From NCBI RefSeq assembly GCF_007970665.1, contig NZ_CP042430.1, positions 1,736,001-1,800,000 of the forward strand: 64,000 bases of DNA, written 5' to 3'. Under the pieces are notes generated by a model. That model was not told the DNA's origin. It worked only from the letters and a program-made list of their open reading frames with translations, and searched no databases. Within the stretch, counting starts at the first letter, position 1. Each line of letters begins with the position of its first letter. This document shows, one piece after another, positions 8,282 through 15,189 of the stretch. A program made the position numbers and the translations under genes. Source of the stretch: Baekduia soli. Lineage in GTDB: Bacteria > Actinomycetota > Thermoleophilia > Solirubrobacterales > Solirubrobacteraceae.

Positions 8282-8322
8282 GCGGGCCGGGTGCGGGGTG
8301 CCCGGGGCGACTCTCAAGGGGC

Positions 8323-8365
8323 GTGGGTCGAGTTCGGTGTCCATATGACCCTCGATCCGACCCAC
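8323..8365. terminator. Stem-loop between convergent LysR and adhE genes
   Basis: GTGGGTCG (8323-8330) and CGACCCAC (8358-8365) form a perfect 8-bp stem with a 27-base loop in the 88-base convergent gap. There is no U-tract, which is usual in very GC-rich genomes. It may terminate both transcripts. Confidence 0.4.
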
Positions 8366-8369
8366 GGCC

Positions 8370-10997
8370 TCAGCGGCCCTCATAGCCCGCCCAGAGCAGC
8401 TCCACCAGCTCGGTCAGCATCGGGATCCGCGGGTTCGTGCGGATGCTCGGGTCGATGAACGCCGCGCGCGCCAGGTCGGGCACCGCCGCCTCGAACTCCG
8501 CGCGCGGAATGCCCAGCGCGGCCAGCGACCCCGGCATGCCGACGCCGGACAGCAGCTCGTCGACCCGGGCGAAGAGCGCCTCGCGCCGCGCGGCCTCGTC
8601 GCGCGTGCCGACCCCCAGGATCCATGCGGCCTGGGCGTACTTCTCCGGGGCGACGTAGTGCGAATACCCCGGGGCGGGCATGAACTTGCTCGGCAGGGAG
8701 GCGTTGTAGCGCAGGACATGGGGCAGGAAGATCGCGTTCGCGCGGCCGTGGGCGATGCCGAAGCGCGCGCCGACGGCGTGGGCGAGCGCGTGGTTGACGC
8801 CGACGAAGGCGTTGGAGAACGCCAGCCCCGCGATCGTCGCCGCGTTGGACATCGCCGTCCGCGCCCCGAGGTCCTCGCCGTCGGCGTAGGCCCGGGGCAG
8901 GGCCTCGAAGATGAGGTTCATCGCCTGCATGCAGAACGCGTCGGTGAACGGCGAGGCGAAGATCGACACGGCCGCCTCGAGCGCGTGCGTCAGCGCGTCG
9001 ACGCCCGTGTCGGCGGTCATGAACGGCGGCATGCTCGTCGTGAGCTTGGGCTCGACGACCGCCATGTCGGGCACGAGCGAGTAGTCGACGAGCGTGACCT
9101 TGCGCCCGTCGACGGTCAGCACGGCGGCGGGCGAGACCTCCGATCCGGTGCCCGCGGTGGTCGGCACGGCGATCAGCCTGGAGGCGTGGTCGACCTGCGG
9201 GTAGTGGGCCACGCGCTTGCGGGCGTCGAGGAACGGCAGGGCGAGCTCGCGCATCGTGAGCTGCGGGCTCTCGTGGAAGAGGCGGATCGCCTTGGCCGCG
9301 TCGATCACCGAGCCGCCGCCGATCGCGAGCAGCACGTCGGGTGCCAGCTCCTCCATGACGCGCACGCCGGCCCGGATCTCGGCCTCCGGCGGCTCGGGCG
9401 AGATGTCGGCGAAGACGTGGACCGACGCGCCCGCCGGCAGGTGCGCGCGCACCTCCTCGGCCACGCCGCGCCGCTCCGTGTCCTGGTCGGTGACGATCAC
9501 GACCTGCTCGGCGTGCAGCTCGCGCAGGCTGTCGAGCGAGCCGGGGTTGAAGTAGGTGTCCGACGGCACCCGGAACCACTGCGGCGGCGACTGGCGGCGG
9601 GAGACCGTCTTGACGTTGAGCAGGTTGCGGTAGTTGATGTTGTCGGTCGTGGTCGAGCCGCCCCATGTGCCGCAGCCGAGCGAGAACGTGGGCGTCATCG
9701 AGTTGTACACGCCGCCGAGCGCGCCGACCGCGGTCGGCGCGTTGACGAGGATGCGGCCGGTGCGGACCGCCAACGAGAAGCGCCGCACGACCTCCTCGTC
9801 GCGCGCGTAGACCGCCGAGGTGTGCCCGAGCCCGTCGTGCTCGGTGACGAGCACGGATGCGGCGATGCCGTGTTCGAGCGACGGCGACCGCACGAGCCCG
9901 AGGACCGGCATGAGCTTCTCAGCGATGAGCGGGTGGGCGGCGAGACCGTCGAGGTCGGTGGGCAGCTGGGCGAGGAGCACCTTCGTCCCGGTGCCGGGCT
10001 CGATGCCGGCCAGGGCCGCGAGGTCCACGCACGAGCGCCCGAGCGCCTCCAAGCGCATCGACCCGTCGTCGGTCATCGCGGCGTGCGCCACCCGGTCGGT
10101 CTCCTCGGCGGTGAGCAGCCGCGCGCCCATGCGCTCGAACTCGGCGACGAGCTCGTCGTAGGCCGCGTCGTCGACGATGCAGGTCTGCTCGGCGGGGCAG
10201 ATGACCGAGGCGTCGAACGTCTTGGACACCAGGATGTCGACGACGGCCATCGGCAGGTCGGCCGACCGGTGGACGTAGACGGGCGCGTTGCCCGAGCCGA
10301 CACCCATGCAGGGCTTGCCCGCCGCGTTGGTCGCCGCGACGGCCTTCGGGCCGCCGGTCGTCCAGATGAAGTCGACGCCGTCGTGGTGGAAGAGGTGCTG
10401 GGAGATGTCGAGCGTCGGGTCGGGGATCACCTGCAGCGCGTCGGGCGGCAGGCCGGCGGCCTCGCCGGCCTCCTGCAGGACCTCGATCGCGCGCAGCGCG
10501 CAGCGCGCCGCGCGGGCCGACGGGCGGAACAGCATGGCGTTGCGGGTCTTGGCGCCGACGATCGCCTTGAACAGCGCCGTCGAGGTGGGGTTGGTGATGG
10601 GCAGCAGCGCGAGCACGACGCCGATGGGCTCGGCGATGAACTCGATCCCGCGCTCGACGTCGGTGTCGATGACGCCGACCGACCGCTTGTCCTTCAGGTA
10701 GTCGTATAGGAACTCGGTCGCGATGTAGTTCTTGACCACCTTGTCCTCGAAGACGCCGAAGCCGGTCTCCTCCATCGCCAGCTCGGCCAGCTCGATGGCG
10801 TGCTCGAGCCCGGCGACGACCATCGCCCAGACGATGCGGTCCACGGCCTCCTGGTCCAGGCGCCGGAAGGCGTCGGCCGCCACACGGGCGCGCGCGACGT
10901 AGCCGTCCATGCGCTCGACCTGCTCGGGCGCCAGGCCCGGGGCCGGCGCTGCGGGGGCGGCGCCCGCGGTTTCGGGGACCGTGGTCGTGCCGGTCAT
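8370..10997 (-). CDS. adhE: Bifunctional aldehyde-alcohol dehydrogenase AdhE
   Basis: This 875-residue fusion reduces acetyl-CoA to acetaldehyde and then ethanol with NADH, or runs in reverse. The N-terminal CoA-acylating aldehyde dehydrogenase domain (about 25-440) has the catalytic Cys267 in ASVICPAEQ. A linker precedes the iron-dependent alcohol dehydrogenase domain (about 465-870) with GGGSVID and metal-binding histidines in HALEAAVS, GVNHALAHAVGARF and IAHGRANAIFLPH. Size and order match known AdhE spirosome enzymes. ATG 10997 follows GGAGG by 10 bases and is preferred over an upstream in-frame Met. It is a single gene. Confidence 0.93.
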   Translation of the reverse strand: MTGTTTVPETAGAAPAAPAPGLAPEQVERMDGYVARARVAADAFRRLDQEAVDRIVWAMVVAGLEHAIELAELAMEETGFGVFEDKVVKNYIATEFLYDYLKDKRSVGVIDTDVERGIEFIAEPIGVVLALLPITNPTSTALFKAIVGAKTRNAMLFRPSARAARCALRAIEVLQEAGEAAGLPPDALQVIPDPTLDISQHLFHHDGVDFIWTTGGPKAVAATNAAGKPCMGVGSGNAPVYVHRSADLPMAVVDILVSKTFDASVICPAEQTCIVDDAAYDELVAEFERMGARLLTAEETDRVAHAAMTDDGSMRLEALGRSCVDLAALAGIEPGTGTKVLLAQLPTDLDGLAAHPLIAEKLMPVLGLVRSPSLEHGIAASVLVTEHDGLGHTSAVYARDEEVVRRFSLAVRTGRILVNAPTAVGALGGVYNSMTPTFSLGCGTWGGSTTTDNINYRNLLNVKTVSRRQSPPQWFRVPSDTYFNPGSLDSLRELHAEQVVIVTDQDTERRGVAEEVRAHLPAGASVHVFADISPEPPEAEIRAGVRVMEELAPDVLLAIGGGSVIDAAKAIRLFHESPQLTMRELALPFLDARKRVAHYPQVDHASRLIAVPTTAGTGSEVSPAAVLTVDGRKVTLVDYSLVPDMAVVEPKLTTSMPPFMTADTGVDALTHALEAAVSIFASPFTDAFCMQAMNLIFEALPRAYADGEDLGARTAMSNAATIAGLAFSNAFVGVNHALAHAVGARFGIAHGRANAIFLPHVLRYNASLPSKFMPAPGYSHYVAPEKYAQAAWILGVGTRDEAARREALFARVDELLSGVGMPGSLAALGIPRAEFEAAVPDLARAAFIDPSIRTNPRIPMLTELVELLWAGYEGR

Positions 10998-11065
10998 CGC
11001 TGTCGTTCCTCCAGAGGGTGTGGAGCGCCGAGCATCCCGCCGCGGGCCGCACCCGGCATCCGCGC

Positions 11066-11115
11066 AAGCTACGGACCGGGCCGCGGTCAAGTTCGGTGCG
11101 CGGGAACCGACCGAA
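11066..11115. promoter_or_regulatory. Divergent promoter region of adhE and the secreted-protein gene
   Basis: On the minus strand CCGTAGCTTG (TAGCTT = 11071-11066) lies about 69 bases before the adhE start; similar motifs occur before two other minus-strand genes. On the plus strand TCAAG (11087-11091), 15 bases and CCGACCGAA (11107-11115) resemble the spacing of sigma-28-type promoters. Both are candidates only. Confidence 0.3.
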
Positions 11116-11227
11116 GGGACCAGCCGCTGCCCGATGCAGCGTGCGCCGACCGCTCAGCCGCTGAAGGGCTCCTGACGTCGGGATCCACCGCCGTGCTCTC
11201 CCACGGCGCGTCCCCGGAAGGTCCCGC

Positions 11228-12865
11228 ATGCGCCGTCTCCACAAGGCCCCACGTCCGCTGCGCGCGGCCGGGCTCATCTGCTCGCTGGTCGCGCTGCTCG
11301 GTGCGGGCTGCGTCGCGTCGGCGTCGGCGGCGACGTACGCCGTCAGCTCGTCGACCGGGGCCACCCTCGTGCCCGGCGTCGACGACGCCGGCAACCACTG
11401 CGACGACTGCACCAGCACCCTGGCGCTGCCGTTCGACGTGACGTTCGCCGGGGTGACCTACACGAGCGCCGCGCTCAGCTCCAACGGCAACCTGCAGTTC
11501 TCCGGGGGCGACAACCAGACGATGGGGACGGTGCCCTACGGGCCCATGGGCCCGACGATCTTCGCCTACTGGTACGACCTCTACACGAGTGACGCCGCCT
11601 CCGGCCAGGGCGTCTTCACCACGACGACCGGCGTCGCCCCGCACCGCTCCTTCGTCATCGAGTGGCGCGCCACGGAGTGCTGCAGCGCCGGCACGCCGAC
11701 CTACGACTTCGAGCTCGTCCTCCGCGAGGACTCGCCGGCGATCACCGTGGTCTACGGCGCGATGGAGTCCGGCGACCAGAACATCGCCGTCCAGGCCGGC
11801 CCGTCCGACTACACCGTCTTCGACACCGGTGGGCCCGGCGGGCCCGTGGGCCCGGGGCGCTCGGTGACCTTCACGCCCGACCAGACGGCGCCGGTCACGA
11901 CCGACGACGTGGGCGGGGGCTGGTCGACGACGCCGGTGGCCGTGACGCTGACGCCCACCGACGCCGGCTCGGGCGTCGACGCCACCTACTACACGACCGA
12001 CGGCAGCACCCCGACGACGGCCTCGGCCGTCTATGACCCGGGCGCCCGGCCGGAGCTGGCCGACGGGGAGCGGATCCGCTACTTCTCCACCGACGTCGAC
12101 GGCAACGCCGAGAGCGTGCAGACCTCGCCGGCCGCACACGTCGACGCCGTCGCGCCGGTCACCGTCGACGACGTGCCCGCCGCGGTCCAGGCCGGGCCGG
12201 TGACCGCCACGCTGACGGCGACCGACGTGGGCTCGGGTGTCGACGCCACCTACTACACGACCGACGGCGACGTCCCCACGACGGCCTCGGCCGTCTACGA
12301 CCCGGCGCACCGGCCGGTGCTGGCCGGCGGCGAGCGCATCCGCTACTTCTCCACCGACGTCGCGGGCAACGCCGGGACCGTCCAGGCCTCGGCCGTCGTG
12401 ACCGCCGAGGTCCCCGCGCCGGCCCCGCCGGCCGCGCCGGGCGCCGCACCGGTCCCGGGTCCCGCCGCATCGGCCCCGGTGCCCCCCGGCCCGGCCGCGT
12501 CGCTCGCGTGGCTGCACGTCTCGCTACCTGTGCTGACCATCGCGCCGCGGTCGGCGCGCTTCGCCGCCGACCTGCCCGCCGGCACGACGACGTTCGCCCT
12601 CGCGCGGTCCTTCGGCCACGGGCACACGGTCACGACCGCGGCGGTCCATGCACGCCTGCCCCTGGCCCGCACGACGGTGCGGACCACGTCGGCCGGTCGC
12701 GTCCGCGTCACGCTGCGGCTCAGCGCCTTCGGCCGGCGCATCCTCGCGCGTCACCCGCGGGCCCGGCTCGTGCTGCGCACGTTCTACGTGGCGCCCGACG
12801 GCTCGCGCGCGCACTCCACCCGCGTCGTGTCCCGGCGCAGCACGCCCGCGCTCAGCCCCCGCTGA
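11228..12865 (+). CDS. Secreted protein with two tandem Ig-like (chitobiase-type) repeats
   Basis: This 545-residue exported protein has a signal peptide (about 1-35, cleavage near ASASA-ATY). A beta-rich N-terminal domain (about 40-215) contains SSNGNLQFSGG and FAYWYDLYT, like nidogen-type surface modules. Two Ig-like repeats of 88 residues (about 218-306 and 307-395) share GSGVDATYYTTDG and GERIRYFSTDV. A Pro/Ala-rich linker (about 395-425) and a C-terminal basic beta domain follow. The repeats resemble chitobiase/OmpL47-type Ig-like domains of surface proteins. GGAAGG lies just before ATG 11228. A role in adhesion or binding polymers is likely but not shown. Confidence 0.7.
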   Translation: MRRLHKAPRPLRAAGLICSLVALLGAGCVASASAATYAVSSSTGATLVPGVDDAGNHCDDCTSTLALPFDVTFAGVTYTSAALSSNGNLQFSGGDNQTMGTVPYGPMGPTIFAYWYDLYTSDAASGQGVFTTTTGVAPHRSFVIEWRATECCSAGTPTYDFELVLREDSPAITVVYGAMESGDQNIAVQAGPSDYTVFDTGGPGGPVGPGRSVTFTPDQTAPVTTDDVGGGWSTTPVAVTLTPTDAGSGVDATYYTTDGSTPTTASAVYDPGARPELADGERIRYFSTDVDGNAESVQTSPAAHVDAVAPVTVDDVPAAVQAGPVTATLTATDVGSGVDATYYTTDGDVPTTASAVYDPAHRPVLAGGERIRYFSTDVAGNAGTVQASAVVTAEVPAPAPPAAPGAAPVPGPAASAPVPPGPAASLAWLHVSLPVLTIAPRSARFAADLPAGTTTFALARSFGHGHTVTTAAVHARLPLARTTVRTTSAGRVRVTLRLSAFGRRILARHPRARLVLRTFYVAPDGSRAHSTRVVSRRSTPALSPR

Positions 12866-13400
12866 GCGCCCCCGCCCCGCGGGTGGGGTCCGGCGTCTCG
12901 GGGCGCACGACCAGCGCGCCGGGGTCGTCGCCGCGCCAGGACTCCGGCGCGGTCTGCAGGCGGTGGCCGGGCAGGAACGAGAGCGCGCCACGATGGCGAT
13001 GGCGTCCACCGGCGCCGGCGTCTCGCCCCCGGCGCGTAGCGGTGCCGATCTGGTCGTAGGTCTCGGCGAGGTCCGGGTGTGCAGCTCGTGGCCGACGGCG
13101 GTCAGCCTGCCGCCGGGCGGGACGGGCGGGCGCCGGCCGGGAAGCGCGGCAGCCTGGCCCGGTTGCCCACGATGGCGCCGCGCAGCACCGGGTCCAGCAC
13201 GAGGCCCCGGCGCGCGACGCGGGCCGCAGGACGGCCGCCGAGGAGCGGGTGCCGAACGGCTGCAGCGCGGTGCCCGAGGTCGCGACGCCGGCCACGAACG
13301 GCTCGCTGACCCCCGTCGGGATGCGGGCGCCGTACCCATCCGGCGCTGCGGTCACGCCTGCCGCGCACGACGCGGACCGGGCTCGGGTTAGGCTCGGCGT
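12866..13400 (-). other. 535-base stretch without an intact gene; degenerate minus-strand frames
   Basis: No plus-strand gene fits here. On the minus strand, protein-like pieces appear in order but jump between all three frames: GVSEPFVAGVATSGTALQPFG, then LDPVLRGAIVGNRARLPRF, RLTAVGHELHT, PDLAETYDQIG, and finally LSFLPGHRLQT running to a stop at about 12852. This suggests a decayed gene, but I cannot name the family. Immediately after the preceding stop, GCGCCCC (12866-12872) and GGGGCGC (12900-12906) could form a terminator stem. The right end contains the TAGGCT box of the next gene. Confidence 0.3.
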
Positions 13401-13403
13401 ATG
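13389..13403 (+). promoter_or_regulatory. Leaderless-type -10 box (TAGGCT)
   Basis: TAGGCT at 13389-13394 is followed by 6 bases and ATG 13401, with no ribosome-binding site. Confidence 0.5.
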
Positions 13404-14747
13404 CCCCATGAGCTGCTGGACCGGGCCCGCGCGCTGGCCGGGGCCTGGCTCGATGCGCTGCCGGACCGCCACGTCGGCCCGGCGGCCGACGACGCGGCGC
13501 TGCGCGCCGCGCTGGACCGCCCGCTGACCGACGCCGGCGAGGACCCGGCGACGGTGCTCGAGGACCTCGCACGCGACGTCGAGCCCGGCCTGGTCGCCTC
13601 GGGCGGGCCGCGCTACCACGGCTTCGTCATCGGCGGCGCCCTGCCCGTCGCCATGGCGGCCGACTGGCTGGTGAGCGCCTACGACCAGCCCGCCGTCCTG
13701 CACGCCAGCTCGCCGGGGATGGCCGTGCTCGAGGACATCGCGGGCACCTGGGCGCTCGACGTCCTGCGGCTGCCGGCGGGCAGCGGCGTCGGCTTCGTCA
13801 CCGGCGCCCAGATGGCCAACGCCACCTGCCTGGCCACCGCGCGCAACGCGGTCCTGGCCCGCGAGGGCTGGGACGCCCGAGCCGACGGGCTGTCGGGCGC
13901 CCCGGCGGTCGAGGTCCTCGTCGGCGACGAGGTCCACGTGACCGTGGGCCGGGCGCTGGGACTCATCGGGATGGGGGAGCGGCGCGTGACGCGCGTGGCC
14001 GTCGACGCCGGCGGCGCGATGGACCCGGCCGCGCTGGCCCGCGCGCTGGACGCGGGGTCGGGGCCCTCGATCGTGTGCGCCCAGGCCGGCAACGTGAACA
14101 CCGGGGCCTGCGACCCGCTGGCGGCGATCGCCGACGCCTGCGCCGCGCGCGGCGCGTGGCTGCACGTCGACGGCGCGTTCGGGCTGTGGGCCGCCTCCGC
14201 TCCGGAGCTGGCCCACCTCGTCGCGGGCCACGACCGCGCCGACTCGTGGGCGGTGGACTGCCACAAGTGGCTCAACGTGCCCTACGACTCCGCGCTGGCG
14301 ATCGTGCGCGACGCGGCCGCGCAGGCCCGGGCGATGGGCATGACCGCCGCCTACCTGGCCGGGAGCGACGAGCGCGAGCCCAACGCGTTCGTCCCCGAGT
14401 CCTCGCGGCGCGCGCGGGCCGTCCCGGTCTACGCCGCGCTGCGCACGCTGGGCCGCGATGGCGTCGCGGCGCTCGTGGACCGCTGCTGCGCGCAGGCGCG
14501 CCTCATGGCGCGGCTGCTGGCCGAGGGCGGCGTCGAGGTGCTCAACGACGTGGTGCTCAACCAGGTCCTGGCCGGGTTCGGCGACGCCAGAGGCGTGGTC
14601 GCGCGGGTGCAGGCCGACGGCACCTGCTGGCTGGGCGGCACGACGTGGCGCGGGCGCGACGCCATGCGCATCTCGTTCTCGAACTGGTCGACGACCGACG
14701 ACGACGTCCGCGCCTCCGCGGCGGCGATCCTGCGGGCCGCGCGCTGA
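13401..14747 (+). CDS. PLP-dependent group II decarboxylase (aromatic amino acid/glutamate decarboxylase-like)
   Basis: This 448-residue fold-type I pyridoxal-phosphate enzyme belongs to the aromatic-L-amino-acid/glutamate decarboxylase family. The signature DSWAVDCHKWLNVPYD holds the Schiff-base lysine, Lys289. HVDGAFG supplies the Asp that pairs with the cofactor nitrogen, and SSPGMAVLEDIAGTW is the usual N-terminal element. Length is slightly short of the 470-500 of most family members. It should remove the alpha-carboxyl of an amino acid; which one is not readable. It has its own leaderless-type promoter and ends at a strong hairpin. Confidence 0.82.
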   Translation: MPHELLDRARALAGAWLDALPDRHVGPAADDAALRAALDRPLTDAGEDPATVLEDLARDVEPGLVASGGPRYHGFVIGGALPVAMAADWLVSAYDQPAVLHASSPGMAVLEDIAGTWALDVLRLPAGSGVGFVTGAQMANATCLATARNAVLAREGWDARADGLSGAPAVEVLVGDEVHVTVGRALGLIGMGERRVTRVAVDAGGAMDPAALARALDAGSGPSIVCAQAGNVNTGACDPLAAIADACAARGAWLHVDGAFGLWAASAPELAHLVAGHDRADSWAVDCHKWLNVPYDSALAIVRDAAAQARAMGMTAAYLAGSDEREPNAFVPESSRRARAVPVYAALRTLGRDGVAALVDRCCAQARLMARLLAEGGVEVLNDVVLNQVLAGFGDARGVVARVQADGTCWLGGTTWRGRDAMRISFSNWSTTDDDVRASAAAILRAAR

Positions 14748-14758
14748 CCCCCGGTGCC

Positions 14759-14805
14759 GCCGGGGCGGGTCGCCGTCGAGGGAGGACGGCGACGCCGGCC
14801 CCGGC
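14759..14805. terminator. Strong bidirectional hairpin terminator
   Basis: Nested perfect arms form one long hairpin: outer GCCGGGGC (14759-14766) with GCCCCGGC (14798-14805), and inner GTCGCCGTC (14769-14777) with GACGGCGAC (14785-14793), around a 7-base loop. It fills the 69-base gap between two convergent genes and should end both transcripts. Confidence 0.7.
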
Positions 14806-14816
14806 GGCCGGCGGCC

Positions 14817-15116
14817 TCAGGCCGTGGCGGCCGGCTCGGGATCGGGGCGGACGAGGACCGTGTCGGCGATCGGGATGATCTCGTCGGCGGGCAGGTCGGC
14901 CCGGCGGGCGTGCTCGCGGATCGCCTCGGGGCTCGTCGCCTGGTAGATGCAGATCGTGCCGACGGTGCCGGCGCCCTCGTCGAGGACGTAGCTGCGGATC
15001 CAGCGCACGTCGTCGGGCATGTCCTCGTCGCCGACGCGGGTCGAGCGGCCGGCCGCGGCCTGCAGCTCGTCGGCCGAGCTCCAGCCGCTGCGGCGGAGGA
15101 TGGCGTACAGCTTCAT
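14817..15116 (-). CDS. DUF4242 (SCO4226-like) small protein
   Basis: This 99-residue cytoplasmic protein matches the DUF4242 family, whose Streptomyces member SCO4226 binds nickel in a ferredoxin-like dimer. It starts MKLYAILRRSGW, has VRWIRSYVLDE and TICIYQATSPEAIREHARRADLPADEI, all typical. AGGAGG lies a few bases before ATG 15116, and a CCGTAGCTTG motif (TAGCTT = 15154-15149) lies about 32 bases upstream. It stands between two terminator-bounded units and is probably monocistronic. Function beyond possible metal binding is unknown. Confidence 0.65.
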   Translation of the reverse strand: MKLYAILRRSGWSSADELQAAAGRSTRVGDEDMPDDVRWIRSYVLDEGAGTVGTICIYQATSPEAIREHARRADLPADEIIPIADTVLVRPDPEPAATA

Positions 15117-15189
15117 GGTGCCTCCTGGGGGGTGGGTGCGATGTCGCCAAGCTACGGTGGCGCCGCACCGGCGGCATCGGGAGGACGAC

